A stretch of DNA of 64,000 nt from Treponema sp. (GCA_016290995.1 JAEEVR010000013.1:1-64000); one strand, 5' to 3'; shown: positions 50,560 through 59,816, counted from the stretch's first letter. Notes: generated by a model from the sequence alone, not told the origin. Translations and numbers: made by a program.

Positions 50560-52425
50560 CTACGCTTTGTTCAAGCGGCTCTCAAGGTCGTCCAAAATCT
50601 CAGACAATTCCTTGGGAAGGTGCTTTCCAAACTTGGGATAGTGGTTCTCGCGAACGTCCTTAACTTCTTTCTTCCAACCCTCGACATCAACCTTGAGAAT
50701 CTCAGGCAATGTCTTCTTGTAGTAGTCGGCCAAGCCTTCTGTGTTGATGGCGCCTTCTTTGGGCATAAGTCCGATCGGAGTGTCAACGGCGTTGTCCTTT
50801 CCGTCGCAGCGGTCGAAGATCCAAGCCAATACGCGGCTGTTGTCGCCGTATCCAGGCCACATGAATCCGCCCGGAAGGTCCTTGTTGTTCTCGTCCTTGC
50901 GGAACCAGTTGACGTAGAAGATCTTGGGAAGCTTGTCCTGGTCTTTGGCAGCCTTGCCAACGTCGATCCAGTGCTGGAAGTAGTCGCCCATGTTGTATCC
51001 GCAGAAGGGAAGAATGGCGAACGGGTCGCGGCGAATCTTTCCAACTTCGGCGGCGTTGATTGTAGAGGCGGCTGTGATTTCTGATCCTACGATAGATCCA
51101 AGGAACACGCCGTGGTTCCATGAGCGGCTCTGGTGAACGAGCGGAACAGTTGACGGGCGGCGGCCGCCGAACAAGATGGCGCTGATCGGAACGCCTTTGG
51201 GGTCTTCCCAGTCGCTTGCGATGCAGGGGCACTGCTTGGCGGGAGCCGTGAAGCGGGCGTTGGGGTGGGCGAACTCTTCTCCCTTGGGAGACTTGTCCTT
51301 GGGGAGGGCGTCGCGTGTGTTGCCCTTCCAGTCAACCAACTTGCCCTTGGCCGGATATCCGATTCCTTCCCACCAAACGTCGCCGTCTTCTGTGAGGGCG
51401 CAGTTTGTGAAGATTGTGTTCTTTTCAGCTGAAACAAGAGCGTTCTTGTTTGATTCGGCAGAAGTTCCGGGAGCGACTCCAAAGAAGCCGGCTTCGGGGT
51501 TGATGGCGTACAAGCGTCCGTCGTCGCCAAACTTCATCCAAGCGATGTCGTCGCCGACAGTCTCGACCTTCCAGCCGGGGATTGTCGGAATAAGCATGGC
51601 CAAGTTTGTCTTTCCGCAGGCTGACGGGAAGGCGCCAGTGACGTACTTGACTTTTCCTTCAGGATTTGTGAGCTTAAGGATGAGCATGTGCTCGGCGAGC
51701 CAGCCTTCCTTGCGGGCAAGAACAGTGGCGATGCGGAGAGCGAAGCACTTCTTTCCGAGAAGGGCGTTTCCGCCGTATCCTGAACCGTAAGACCAGATGA
51801 GTCCTTCGTCCGGGAACTGTGAAATGTATTTGTGCTCTACGTCAGCGCAAGGCCAAATGCCGTTGTCGCTTTCTCCGTTGTTGAGCGGTTTTCCTACTGA
51901 GTGCAAGCAGGGAACGAATTCCGCGTTGGGATCCTTGTTGAAGATGTCCAAAACTTTCTTTCCGGCGCGAGTCATGATGTCCATGTTCAAGACAACGTAC
52001 TCAGAGTCTGTTACCTCTACGCCGTTCTTAGAAATCGGAGAGCCGAGGGGTCCCATGCAGAAGCACTGAACGTACATTGTGCGTCCGTGCATACAGCCTG
52101 TGTAAAGTCCCTTCATTGTGGCCTTGAGCTCTTTGGGGTCGATCCAGTGGTTTGTCGGGCCGGCGTCTTCTTCCTTAACTGAAGAAATGAAAGTGCGGCT
52201 TTCTACGCGCGCAACGTCTGAAGGAAGAGAGCGGAAAAGGAAAGAGTGCTCCTTCTTCTTGAGCGGTGTGGCAAGACCTTTGTCAACGCAAAGCTGCATA
52301 AGGCGGTCATATTCTTCGTCAGAGCCGTCAACAACAACCACGTTGTCCGGTTCACACATTTTGATACATTCCTCGACCCAAGCTTTGATTTTTGGGTGTT
52401 TGATGTCATCAAGAGTCAAGCTCAT
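50560..52425 (-). CDS. pckG: Phosphoenolpyruvate carboxykinase (GTP)
   Basis: A 621-residue enzyme interconverting oxaloacetate and PEP with GDP/GTP. In fermenters it often fixes CO2 towards succinate. The P-loop with the reactive cysteine is [12 protein letters not shown], and [33 protein letters not shown] and [15 protein letters not shown] are conserved blocks of the GTP-dependent family. The ATG at 52425 is chosen because an AAAGGAGT site precedes it; the longer frame to 52515 reads into the divergent promoter region. It is monocistronic with its own promoter and terminator. Confidence 0.97.
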   Translation of the reverse strand: MSLTLDDIKHPKIKAWVEECIKMCEPDNVVVVDGSDEEYDRLMQLCVDKGLATPLKKKEHSFLFRSLPSDVARVESRTFISSVKEEDAGPTNHWIDPKELKATMKGLYTGCMHGRTMYVQCFCMGPLGSPISKNGVEVTDSEYVVLNMDIMTRAGKKVLDIFNKDPNAEFVPCLHSVGKPLNNGESDNGIWPCADVEHKYISQFPDEGLIWSYGSGYGGNALLGKKCFALRIATVLARKEGWLAEHMLILKLTNPEGKVKYVTGAFPSACGKTNLAMLIPTIPGWKVETVGDDIAWMKFGDDGRLYAINPEAGFFGVAPGTSAESNKNALVSAEKNTIFTNCALTEDGDVWWEGIGYPAKGKLVDWKGNTRDALPKDKSPKGEEFAHPNARFTAPAKQCPCIASDWEDPKGVPISAILFGGRRPSTVPLVHQSRSWNHGVFLGSIVGSEITAASTINAAEVGKIRRDPFAILPFCGYNMGDYFQHWIDVGKAAKDQDKLPKIFYVNWFRKDENNKDLPGGFMWPGYGDNSRVLAWIFDRCDGKDNAVDTPIGLMPKEGAINTEGLADYYKKTLPEILKVDVEGWKKEVKDVRENHYPKFGKHLPKELSEILDDLESRLNKA

Positions 52426-52458
52426 ATTAAACTCCTTTAAAAGCGAAATTTGAGAGTA

Positions 52459-52529
52459 ATAATAACATTTTTTATAGAATGTTTCAATAGAGAATTTAAT
52501 TGACACGTTCCCCAAAAATATGCTAAAAT
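52459..52529. promoter_or_regulatory. Divergent promoters of pckG and the fab operon
   Basis: Minus strand for pckG: TTGAAA (52487-52482), 17 bp, TATTAT (52464-52459). Plus strand for fabD: TTGACA (52500-52505), 18 bp, TAAAAT (52524-52529). The two -35 boxes are 12 bp apart. Confidence 0.65.
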
Positions 52530-52592
52530 ACGCTTAAATGACATATTCACAAATTTTGTCATTTTATCAAATTCAACAAAAAGAGGACGATT

Positions 52593-53546
52593 ATGGCCGC
52601 TAAGTACGCGTTTTTGTTTCCTGGACAGGGAGCGCAAACTCCCGGAATGATTAAGGATGTTGCGGAAGCTTTTCCCGCAGCCAAAAAGGTTTTGGACGAC
52701 ATTTCCCAGATTGCGGGAACGGACGTTCCCAAGCTTTTGTGGGAGTCTGACGCGGAAACCCTTTCGCGAAGCGACAACAGCCAGCTGGCCATTACAGCCG
52801 CCTCGCTTGCCATTTGCGCCGCCCTTAAGGAAAAGGGAATCGTTCCCAACGCGGCTATGGGCTTTAGCCTTGGAGAGTTCCCCGCCTTGCACATCGCGGG
52901 CGTTTTGAGCTTTGAAGACGTGATAAAGGTCGTCCTTGACCGCGGTAGAATCATGCAGGCCGTTTGCGAAAAAATCGCCGCCGAAAATGAAGGCCACGCT
53001 CCCGGAATGAGCGCGATTCTTGGCTTGCCGCCCGAAAAGGTTTCTGAAATCGCCGCGGGAATCCCCGACGCCTACGCCGCCAACTTGAACTCTTCCGTTC
53101 AGACTGTAATAAGCGGAACTGAAGCCGCGCTCGACAAGGCTGAAGCCGCCGCCAAAGAAGCGGGCGCCAGGAGAGCCGTGCGCCTTAAGGTTGCCGGCCC
53201 CTTCCACAGCCCCTTGATGCAGCGCGCGGCCGACGAGTTTGAAAAAGCTATTGCCGGCGTCACCTTTAACAATCCTACAATTAAATTGTTCAGCAACGTT
53301 ACCGGAAAGGAAGAGACCAGCGGCGAGAACGCCAAAAAGTCCGCCGTCCTTCACTTGACCCATCCGGTTCGCTGGACTGACGAAGAAGACGTTTTGGCCG
53401 CGCTTGTCAAAGCCGACGGCGGCGAATGGAAACTTTACGAGCCGGGTCCCGGACAAGTTTTGAGCGGCTTGTGGGCCAAGACAGCCTACGCCGAAAACCT
53501 CAAGTGCTTGCCGGTTAATTCAGCGGAATCGTTTAACGCATTGTAA
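52593..53546 (+). CDS. fabD: Malonyl-CoA:ACP transacylase
   Basis: A 317-residue enzyme that loads malonate onto acyl carrier protein in type II fatty acid synthesis. FLFPGQGAQTPGM begins the protein. The nucleophile elbow is GFSLGEFPAL with the catalytic Ser; the usual His of GHSLGE is Phe here. The catalytic His lies in GPFHSPLMQ, and the malonate-binding Arg lies in VLDRGRIMQAV. The start at 52593 has an AAGAGGA site. It is the first gene of fabD-fabG-fabF-fabZ. Confidence 0.95.
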   Translation: MAAKYAFLFPGQGAQTPGMIKDVAEAFPAAKKVLDDISQIAGTDVPKLLWESDAETLSRSDNSQLAITAASLAICAALKEKGIVPNAAMGFSLGEFPALHIAGVLSFEDVIKVVLDRGRIMQAVCEKIAAENEGHAPGMSAILGLPPEKVSEIAAGIPDAYAANLNSSVQTVISGTEAALDKAEAAAKEAGARRAVRLKVAGPFHSPLMQRAADEFEKAIAGVTFNNPTIKLFSNVTGKEETSGENAKKSAVLHLTHPVRWTDEEDVLAALVKADGGEWKLYEPGPGQVLSGLWAKTAYAENLKCLPVNSAESFNAL

Positions 53547-53559
53547 TTAGGAGATAAAT

Positions 53560-54306
53560 ATGAAACTTTTGGAAAATAAAAAAGCTTTGGTAACCGGCTC
53601 AAGCCGCGGCATCGGAAAGAAAATCACGGAAGTCTTTTTGGCAAACGGCGCCGAAGTTTGGGGCCTTTGCACAAAGGAAAGCGCCGGAAAGGCCGAGCTT
53701 GAAAAGCTTGCCGCCGACAACGGCGTCGCCTTCCACGAAATTTACGCCGACGCTTCAAACGCCGAGCAGTTGAAAGAAGTTGTGACAGCCGCTCTCAAAG
53801 AAGCCGGCGCCTTTGACGTTTTGGTCAACAACGCCGGAATCACAAAGGACGGACTTTCGTTCCACATGAAGATGGACGACTGGAAAAAAGTTTTGGACGT
53901 AAACCTTACCGGCGCCTTTGTCGCGACGCAGATTGTTTCCAACGACATGATTCACAAAAAGCATGGCTCAATCGTCAACATGACAAGCATCGTCGGCCTT
54001 CACGGAGGCGCGGGCCAGGTAAACTATTCGGCCAGCAAAGCGGGCTTGATCGGCTACACAAAGAGCTTGGCCAAGGAAGTTGGAAGCCGCGGAGTTCGCG
54101 TTAACGCCGTCGCGCCAGGCTTTATCGACACCGACATGACAAAGGCCGTTGACGAAAAGATTCGTGAAAATTGGATTACCCAGATTCCGCTCCGCCGCGC
54201 GGGACAGGTTGACGACGTTGCCAACGCCGTCTTGTTCTTGGCCAGCGACTTGTCCACATACATTACGGGGCAGGTCCTCGGAGTTGACGGCGGCATGGGC
54301 TGCTAA
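53560..54306 (+). CDS. fabG: 3-oxoacyl-ACP reductase
   Basis: A 248-residue short-chain dehydrogenase that reduces 3-oxoacyl-ACP with NADPH. The cofactor motif is TGSSRGIGKKI, the NNAG motif is VNNAGITKDGL, and the catalytic Ser-Tyr-Lys lies in MTSIVGLHG and NYSASKAGLIGYTK. The C-terminal ITGQVLGVDGGMGC is typical of FabG. Length is standard. It starts 13 nt after fabD with an AGGAG site. No acpP gene sits between it and fabF, unlike many fab operons. Confidence 0.96.
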   Translation: MKLLENKKALVTGSSRGIGKKITEVFLANGAEVWGLCTKESAGKAELEKLAADNGVAFHEIYADASNAEQLKEVVTAALKEAGAFDVLVNNAGITKDGLSFHMKMDDWKKVLDVNLTGAFVATQIVSNDMIHKKHGSIVNMTSIVGLHGGAGQVNYSASKAGLIGYTKSLAKEVGSRGVRVNAVAPGFIDTDMTKAVDEKIRENWITQIPLRRAGQVDDVANAVLFLASDLSTYITGQVLGVDGGMGC

Positions 54307-54326
54307 AAAAAATAGGAGATATAAAA

Positions 54327-55571
54327 ATGAGAAGAGTAGTAATTACTGGTTTGGGAGCGGTTACTCCGCTTGGAAATTCTGTTGAAGAGACTTGGGCCGC
54401 GATCAAGGCCGGAAAGAGCGGAATCGCTTTGATTGACCGCTACGACACAACGCCGAGCAACATTAAGTATGCCGGCCAAGTAAAAAACTTTGAGCCCGAA
54501 AAATACATGGACGCGCAGGCCGCGCGCAAAATGGCTTTGTTCACTCGCTACGCCGTTGCCGCCGCTAAGATGGCGCTTGACGACGCTGGCTTGATTGGCA
54601 ACGCCGACGTTTTGGCCAAGGCCGGCATTTACCTTGGAGTTGGAATCGGCGGCTTTGAAGTCATCGAAAACAACTGTATCAAATGGTATGAGTCTGGCAA
54701 AAAGCGCGTCAATCCTATGACAATTCCTCAGTTGATTCCCAATGAGGCCAGCGGAAACATCGCGATCGCCTTTGGAATCCACGGACCTTGCCACACAATC
54801 GCCACCGCTTGCTCAAGCGGAACCGACGCTCTTGGCGACGCTCTTGACTTGATCAGAAGCGGCCGCCGCGACGTTTGCCTTGCCGGCGGAGCGGAGTCTG
54901 CGATCAACGGCTTTACGATTGATTCGTTCGCGGCCTTGCAGGCTCTTTCAAGAGCGCGCGTTGACGACCCGACAAAAGCTTGCCGCCCCTTTGACAAGGA
55001 CCGCGACGGCTTTGTCATGAGCGAAGGAAGCGGCGTTTTGGTTTTGGAAGAATACGAGCACGCTAAAAAGCGCGGCGCCAAGATTTACGCCGAGCTTGCC
55101 GGATACGGAAGCTCAAACGACGCCTACCACTTGACCGCCCCTAACCCGGACGGACTTCAGGGAGCCGCCGCTATGACAGAGGCGTTGAACGACGCGGGAA
55201 TCAAGCCCGAAGACGTTCAGTACTACAACGCGCACGGAACTTCAACGCACAAGAACGACTCTGGCGAAACACAAATGGTTAAAATCGCTTTTGGCGAAGC
55301 CGCCAAAAAGCTTCACATTTCTTCAACAAAGAGCATGACAGGACATATGCTCGGCGCCACAGGAGCGGTTGAAGCGATCATCACGACAAAGGCTGTCGCT
55401 GAAGGCTTTGTTCCGCCCACAATCAACTTGGACAACCCGGACATCGAAGGCGGCTGCGACTTGGACTACACTCCCAACAAAGGAATCGAAATGAACATCG
55501 ACTGCGCGATGAGCGCCACGCTTGGCTTTGGCGGCCACAACGGCGTTGTGGTTATCAAGAAGGTAAAGTAG
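54327..55571 (+). CDS. fabF: 3-oxoacyl-ACP synthase II
   Basis: A 414-residue condensing enzyme that elongates acyl-ACP with malonyl-ACP. The catalytic Cys lies in ATACSSGTDALGDAL, and the two His residues in NAHGTSTHKND and STKSMTGHMLGATGAVE, the Cys-His-His triad of FabF/FabB. VVITGLGAVTPLGN at the N-terminus and GFGGHNGVVVIKK at the C-terminus are family hallmarks. It starts 20 nt after fabG and is followed by fabZ after 9 nt. Confidence 0.97.
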   Translation: MRRVVITGLGAVTPLGNSVEETWAAIKAGKSGIALIDRYDTTPSNIKYAGQVKNFEPEKYMDAQAARKMALFTRYAVAAAKMALDDAGLIGNADVLAKAGIYLGVGIGGFEVIENNCIKWYESGKKRVNPMTIPQLIPNEASGNIAIAFGIHGPCHTIATACSSGTDALGDALDLIRSGRRDVCLAGGAESAINGFTIDSFAALQALSRARVDDPTKACRPFDKDRDGFVMSEGSGVLVLEEYEHAKKRGAKIYAELAGYGSSNDAYHLTAPNPDGLQGAAAMTEALNDAGIKPEDVQYYNAHGTSTHKNDSGETQMVKIAFGEAAKKLHISSTKSMTGHMLGATGAVEAIITTKAVAEGFVPPTINLDNPDIEGGCDLDYTPNKGIEMNIDCAMSATLGFGGHNGVVVIKKVK

Positions 55572-55580
55572 GAGAATAGC

Positions 55581-56012
55581 ATGAGCGTTACAAATGATAT
55601 CGAAAGTTTGCTGCCCCACAGAAAGCCTTTCTTGTTCGTTGACGAAATCGTAAGCGCCGACGACGAGGGCAGCGTAAGCACCCGCAAGTTCACCGACGAA
55701 GACTTTTTCTTCAAGGGCCACTTTCCGCAGTACCCGGTCGTTCCTGGCGTAATCTTGGTAGAGACGATGGCGCAGGCCGGAGGAGCCGCCTTGAGCTTCC
55801 AAAAAAAGTTCAAGGAAGGCTCGCTCTTTTTCTTGGGAACCGTTGACAAGGTAAAGTTCCGCCGCCAGGTTCGCCCCGGCGACACCGTCCGCATGGAGAT
55901 CAAAAACCTTCGCGTCAGCGACCGCATGATCAAGCAGTCCGGCCAAGCCTTCGTCGGCGACGAGCTCGCCGCGCAGGCCGAGTGGATGTGTCTCGTCGGA
56001 TCAGCTCAATAG
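55581..56012 (+). CDS. fabZ: 3-hydroxyacyl-ACP dehydratase
   Basis: A 143-residue hot-dog-fold enzyme removing water from 3-hydroxyacyl-ACP. SLLPHRKPFLFVDEI starts the domain. The catalytic His is in FKGHFPQYPVVPG and the catalytic Glu is in ILVETMAQAGG. It is the last gene of the fab cluster, with a GGAG site at the end of fabF. An enoyl reductase gene is not in this cluster. A bidirectional terminator follows about 110 nt downstream. Confidence 0.96.
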   Translation: MSVTNDIESLLPHRKPFLFVDEIVSADDEGSVSTRKFTDEDFFFKGHFPQYPVVPGVILVETMAQAGGAALSFQKKFKEGSLFFLGTVDKVKFRRQVRPGDTVRMEIKNLRVSDRMIKQSGQAFVGDELAAQAEWMCLVGSAQ

Positions 56013-56120
56013 AGCGGTCCGACGTGTATGAAAATTTCCTAACACAACGCGGAGCGCGAAGGCGCGACGCATGTGCTTAGTTGGCAACGCCGACCAAGTA
56101 AAATAATTTTCTTGCAAAAA

Positions 56121-56155
56121 AAAAGCGGCTTTCCGCAATGGAAAGCCGCTTTTTA
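56121..56155. terminator. Bidirectional terminator between fabZ and the DUF1508 gene
   Basis: Perfect 15 bp arms, AAAAAGCGGCTTTCC (56121-56135) and GGAAAGCCGCTTTTT (56141-56155), around a 5 nt loop, giving T runs on both strands. The preceding 100 bp after fabZ hold no gene. Confidence 0.85.
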
Positions 56156-56173
56156 ATTTAGGCGCTCGTTATT

Positions 56174-56554
56174 TTACTCCGCCGTTTTGTCCACGATTTC
56201 GGCAGTGGGAGCGTTTGTCTTGATTGACTCAATGCCGTTCTGAACGCTCTGCTTTGTGGTGTAGCCTTCGCCGCTTGCGATAATTTCGCCGTTTGAAGCC
56301 TTGAGGCGATAGCGGAATTCGCCGGCCTTGTCTTTGTAAATTTCAAACTTGGGATTCTTGAGCGTTTCGTAACCGTCCACAGTCTGGTCTTCAATTCCAG
56401 CAACACAGTTTGTTCGCACGCTTTCGATGCCGTTTTGCGCGTTCGTCTTTGACTCATACACTTCTGAAGTCGCGATGATTTCACCGTTGGCGGCAACCAA
56501 ATTAAAGTAAATGCCATCATTCTTCGCTTTGGCGATAACAAATTTTCCAGTCAT
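56174..56554 (-). CDS. DUF1508/YegP-family protein, two repeats
   Basis: A 126-residue protein made of two tandem DUF1508 units. Each has the pattern 'F.(I/Y)..A.(N/G)G.I.A(T/S)(S/G)E.Y..K....NGIES(V/I)+TN' (KFVIAKAKNDGIYFNLVAAN, then AQNGIESVRTN, repeated as KFEIYKDKAGEFRYRLKASN and VQNGIESIKTN). YegP-type proteins are small beta-rich proteins without an established biochemical role. The start has a perfect AAGGAGG site and a TTGACA/TATACT promoter. A 12 bp inverted repeat links this promoter to the divergent membrane-protein promoter. Confidence 0.88.
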   Translation of the reverse strand: MTGKFVIAKAKNDGIYFNLVAANGEIIATSEVYESKTNAQNGIESVRTNCVAGIEDQTVDGYETLKNPKFEIYKDKAGEFRYRLKASNGEIIASGEGYTTKQSVQNGIESIKTNAPTAEIVDKTAE

Positions 56555-56586
56555 AATATAAACCTCCTTGTGGAAATGTGTTTCAC

Positions 56587-56671
56587 AGTATATTGTCGCT
56601 CTAAAGTTCTGTCAAGTTTTAATTTTTTACTAGATATAAAACTTGACAGCAGAAAAAAACAGTTTTATAAT
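56587..56671. promoter_or_regulatory. Divergent promoters sharing a 12 bp inverted repeat
   Basis: Minus strand: TTGACA (56615-56610), 17 bp, TATACT (56592-56587). Plus strand: TTGACA (56643-56648), 17 bp, TATAAT (56666-56671). CTGTCAAGTTTT (56609-56620) and AAAACTTGACAG (56638-56649) are perfect inverted copies containing both -35 boxes. Confidence 0.75.
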
Positions 56672-56699
56672 TAATTATCAAATTTTGCAAGGAGTAATT

Positions 56700-57116
56700 A
56701 TGGCAAAACAACCTAGAACTTGGGGCATCTTTGTGTGCCAGTTGGCTTTGGCGATTTACTTTGTGGTCACCGCAGCCTGCTTGATTTTAAAAATCGGCTC
56801 GTCAATTTCGTCTGCTGAAATTACAGCCGTCGCCGCGCTTTTTGGCAAGGCCGCGCCTGTCATCAGCATTGCCATCGGAATTATTTTGGGCGTTTGCGGA
56901 ATCATGTTCGCGCTCAAAGCTTTTGGCATGGATTTTGAAAAGTTCGACGACTATGTAAAATATGTCACAATCGTTCTTTGGATAATCGTCACAGTCATAA
57001 CATTGATTTTCTACATCAAGGAATGGACGTCAATCTTGGTTTTGCACTGGCTTTTGGTTTTGGCAAAGAACGCGCTCATCATCGGCGCCACTTTAACCGT
57101 CAAGAACGGAAAATAA
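56700..57116 (+). CDS. Unknown four-helix membrane protein
   Basis: A 138-residue inner-membrane protein with four predicted helices (FVCQLALAIYFVVTAACLIL, VISIAIGIILGVCGIMFAL, YVTIVLWIIVTVITLIFYI, LHWLLVLAKNALIIGATL). No family is recognised. The ATG at 56700 is used because an AAGGAG site lies 7 nt upstream; the longer frame from 56643 runs through the promoter. It is the first gene of a group with a 76-residue protein, a CDF transporter and a 195-residue protein. A consensus promoter shared in mirror image with the DUF1508 gene suggests joint control. Confidence 0.7.
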   Translation: MAKQPRTWGIFVCQLALAIYFVVTAACLILKIGSSISSAEITAVAALFGKAAPVISIAIGIILGVCGIMFALKAFGMDFEKFDDYVKYVTIVLWIIVTVITLIFYIKEWTSILVLHWLLVLAKNALIIGATLTVKNGK

Positions 57117-57140
57117 AAATACTAATATAGAGGTTTTATT

Positions 57141-57371
57141 ATGACAGCAATGAACAAAGAAATTAAGCAAATTCTTGCCCGCGTTGACGCGGCCGTAAAG
57201 GATTTGGAAAGTGTTGAAGATTCACAGATTGACATTTTTGAAGATTTGGGCGTTTTGATTTCTGACGTGGCTCAAGTTCTTTTTGCAAAGAGCAAGAAAA
57301 ACAGAGAGGCGGAAAAGAAAGACGCGATTAACACAATTGTTTCTATCCTTTCAAAGGTTGTGAACCTTTAA
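57141..57371 (+). CDS. Small helical protein of unknown function
   Basis: A 76-residue acidic protein, predicted mostly helical (KEIKQILARVDAAVKDLESV), with a lysine-rich stretch (SKKNREAEKKDA) and no signal peptide or membrane helix. An AGAGG site lies before the ATG. It sits 24 nt after the four-helix membrane protein gene and 19 nt before the CDF transporter, so it is probably co-expressed and could be an accessory subunit. I know no homologue. Confidence 0.6.
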   Translation: MTAMNKEIKQILARVDAAVKDLESVEDSQIDIFEDLGVLISDVAQVLFAKSKKNREAEKKDAINTIVSILSKVVNL

Positions 57372-57390
57372 GCGCAAGCTTCTAAGCAAA

Positions 57391-58497
57391 TTGGACAGAA
57401 CTAGCAAAATAATAAAAACAAGCGTTATAGGAATACTGGCCAATGTAGTGTTGGCTGGTTTAAAGTTGGTGGTTGGACTTCGTTCAGTCTCAACTTCTAT
57501 AACGCTTGACGCTGTCAACAACTTGACAGACGCGCTGGCGCCGCTGATAACGATTATCGGCGTGAAGCTATCGGTAAAGGATCCTGACAGAAAGCATCCT
57601 TATGGTTATGGCAGAATTGAATGTCTTTCCACCATGGCCATAGGAATAATTATCAGCTACACCGGTTTGTTTTCGGTAATCGAATCGGTTAAGAAGATCA
57701 TGCATCCGGCGGCGCCAAATTACAGCCCGCTCGCGCTTGAAATAATCGCTCTTACGGTTGTAGCGCGAATGTTGTTTGGCCTTTACACAATAAAATCGGG
57801 AAAAAAACTTGAATCGGAGTCGCTTGTCGCTTCCGGAAAAGACGCGCTCAACGATTCTTTCATTTCAATCTCAACTATTATAGTAGCCCTTGTCTTTATT
57901 TTTACTGGGCTCAATGTGGAAGCCTTTTTGGGCCTCGTGTTTTCGGGTTTGATTATCAAGGCGGGAATGGAAACGCTCTATGGCACTGTTAGCAAAATTC
58001 TTGGCGAGCGCGTTCCAATGGAATTGTCAAAGGCGGTAAAAGAATCCATAAAGTCATTCCCTGAAATTGACGGCGTGTACTGCCTTGTCATACATGATTA
58101 TGGAAAAGACCGCCTTTTGGGTTCCGCTCACATCGAAGTTCCCGAGTCGCTGACGGCTTTGTATCTTGACACGCTTGAACGGAGCGTCGCGAAGAAAGTT
58201 TTGGATGACACGGGCGTTGAGCTTATAGGAATAACTGTGTACGCGACGAATGTGGCCAACCAAGAGACCGCGAACGACAAAAAGAAAGTTAAGGAAATTC
58301 TTTCCGAATATAAAGACGTCTTGCAAATGCACGGCTTTTACAAGGACAAAGTTGACATGGTCGTCAAGTTTGACTTGGTGATTGACTTTGACACAAAAAA
58401 CAAAAAGGCTCTGCGCGACGAGATTGCGCAAAGGGTCCAAAAGCTTTTTGCGGATTATGAAGTTTCCATTGCTGTAGACTATGACTATTCTGAATGA
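57391..58497 (+). CDS. Cation diffusion facilitator (CDF) transporter
   Basis: A 368-residue metal:proton antiporter. Transmembrane helices contain the metal-site pattern SITLDAVNNLTDA (Asp, Asn, Asp in helix 2), and the conserved KDPDRKHPYGYGRIE loop is present. The C-terminal cytoplasmic domain (about 210-300) carries DGVYCLVIHDYGKDRLLGSA and a family-typical tail (FDLVIDFD, VSIAVDYDYSE). The variant NLTDA in place of the classic HxxxD arrangement is found in the manganese/iron-leaning branch, so the metal may not be zinc. The only start in frame is a TTG at 57391 without a clear ribosome site, implying coupling to the upstream gene. Confidence 0.9.
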   Translation: MDRTSKIIKTSVIGILANVVLAGLKLVVGLRSVSTSITLDAVNNLTDALAPLITIIGVKLSVKDPDRKHPYGYGRIECLSTMAIGIIISYTGLFSVIESVKKIMHPAAPNYSPLALEIIALTVVARMLFGLYTIKSGKKLESESLVASGKDALNDSFISISTIIVALVFIFTGLNVEAFLGLVFSGLIIKAGMETLYGTVSKILGERVPMELSKAVKESIKSFPEIDGVYCLVIHDYGKDRLLGSAHIEVPESLTALYLDTLERSVAKKVLDDTGVELIGITVYATNVANQETANDKKKVKEILSEYKDVLQMHGFYKDKVDMVVKFDLVIDFDTKNKKALRDEIAQRVQKLFADYEVSIAVDYDYSE

Positions 58498-58510
58498 TAC
58501 GGGAGAAAAA

Positions 58511-59098
58511 ATGAAATCAGACGTTTTAAAAATTACAAAAGACGAAGCCTCTCTTTTGGCCTTGATTGCAGAAACTAAAAAAGCGGCGGAGTACGCCAAT
58601 CTTGGCGCAAAAGAGGCGTTGCGCCTTTCCCTTCTTGCCGAGGAACTTATTGGAATGTTGCCCGAATTGCTCGGCTATTCCGACGGCAGCTTTTGGATTG
58701 AAAGCGAAGGCAAAAAATTTGACCTTCACGTTTCGCTTTGCCCCAATGAATTTCTTACGGCGGATAAGCGCAAAAAACTTATTTCCGTTTCTTCTGACGG
58801 AAAAAACTCCGCCGCCGTCGGAATTATGGCAAAGATAAAGCTTGCGGCGCAATTTATGCTTGTCGATTATCAGCGCGGAAGGGCGAGAATCCCCGCAATA
58901 TACGTCGATGTTTTTAAAGAAGGAGACGGCGATTCGTCGGTCATATGGTCGTTGAACGATTATCAAGAAAAGGCCCGCAAGGAAAAGGGTGAAATTTGGG
59001 ACGAGCTTGAAAAGTCAATCATTTCCAACCTTGCCGACAATGTGCTTGTCAACTTGCAAGGCGACAAGGTTGAGATTATCGTGAAAAAAGAGTTTTAA
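58511..59098 (+). CDS. Unknown protein, possible GHKL-like fold
   Basis: A 195-residue cytoplasmic protein. KEALRLSLLAEELIGMLPEL resembles the N-box helix of GHKL ATPases (anti-sigma factor kinases), but no convincing G-box is seen, so this is only a suggestion. The remainder is mixed alpha/beta. The start at 58511 is preceded by GGGAG at 58501-58505; a slightly longer frame from 58481 overlaps the CDF gene. It lies 13 nt after the CDF gene in the same operon. A weak hairpin (CCGGCT, loop, AGCCGG) follows near 59112. Confidence 0.6.
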   Translation: MKSDVLKITKDEASLLALIAETKKAAEYANLGAKEALRLSLLAEELIGMLPELLGYSDGSFWIESEGKKFDLHVSLCPNEFLTADKRKKLISVSSDGKNSAAVGIMAKIKLAAQFMLVDYQRGRARIPAIYVDVFKEGDGDSSVIWSLNDYQEKARKEKGEIWDELEKSIISNLADNVLVNLQGDKVEIIVKKEF

Positions 59099-59186
59099 CG
59101 ATTTTAAGCCCCGGCTTCATGACAGCCGGCATAGAATATTTTTTGCTTTTGCGTTCCTAAAAAAAATTAAAAAAACGAGGTTCTTT

Positions 59187-59816
59187 ATGAAGAAAATTTT
59201 TATCGCTTTGTACGCGCTTGCCGCAATGGCTGCGTTCGCCCATGCAAGAGAAATTACATTTTCGGTTGGAGCGGGCGACGGATGGAAGAGCGGACATGAG
59301 CCGCAGCTTGCGGTTTGGTTGGAAGACGAGCAGGGCCGCTACTTAAAGACCCTTTACGTAACCCAAAAAGCCAGCGGCCTTTCTTGGTTTTTTGGCCCTA
59401 AAGAAGGTCGGCCCGAATCCCTTCCGGTTTGGTACCACGCCTCAAAGCATGACTCCAAAAAGTCCGCCGCCAAGAACAGTTCCCCCGCTGAAAAAGAAAT
59501 CGACGCGGTGACTAGCGCCACTCCCAAAGGCGGCCTTGTCTTCAAGCAAAATATCGACGACACTTCTTGCGTAATCAAGGTGGAAGTCAACGCAAGCTTT
59601 GACTACAATTCAACTTGGACAAAAAAGAATTCAGGCGTCAACGGCCAGCCTTCGCTTGTCTACCAGGCCCTGATTCCGGCGGGACAAAAAGAAGAGCTGA
59701 CGTTTGAGTTGATTGGTTCCGGCTCGCCCGACGGTTCCGACGGATCTGTCCGCGAAAACGTCGCTGGCATTGATTCGGCCAAAACGATTGTCAGAATCAT
59801 CAACGTGACTTTTTAA
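59187..59816 (+). CDS. Periplasmic DUF2271-like protein
   Basis: A 209-residue protein with a signal peptide (ALYALAAMAAFAHAR). The mature part resembles DUF2271: PQLAVWLEDEQGRYLKTLYV, then a central loop and DAVTSATPKGGLVF, ending in a beta-rich segment (TIVRIINVTF). These proteins are found next to FMN-linked periplasmic redox proteins in other bacteria; no such gene is adjacent here. The start has a GAGG site. The 3' end overlaps the convergent lipoprotein gene by 17 bp. Confidence 0.7.
   Translation: MKKIFIALYALAAMAAFAHAREITFSVGAGDGWKSGHEPQLAVWLEDEQGRYLKTLYVTQKASGLSWFFGPKEGRPESLPVWYHASKHDSKKSAAKNSSPAEKEIDAVTSATPKGGLVFKQNIDDTSCVIKVEVNASFDYNSTWTKKNSGVNGQPSLVYQALIPAGQKEELTFELIGSGSPDGSDGSVRENVAGIDSAKTIVRIINVTF

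Noticed and set aside
52437-53456. A 339-codon open frame on the minus strand opposite fabD
   Set aside because: It lies wholly opposite a well-supported fabD, has a composition expected of a complementary frame, and has no recognisable domain or ribosome site.
52593-56012. Idea that the fab cluster is a polyketide or specialised pathway
   Set aside because: All four enzymes carry standard type II fatty acid synthesis motifs and no extra domains; it is an ordinary fab operon lacking acpP.
59106-59135. Hairpin CCGGCT-loop-AGCCGG as a terminator
   Set aside because: Short stem and no adjacent T run; too weak to annotate as a separate terminator.
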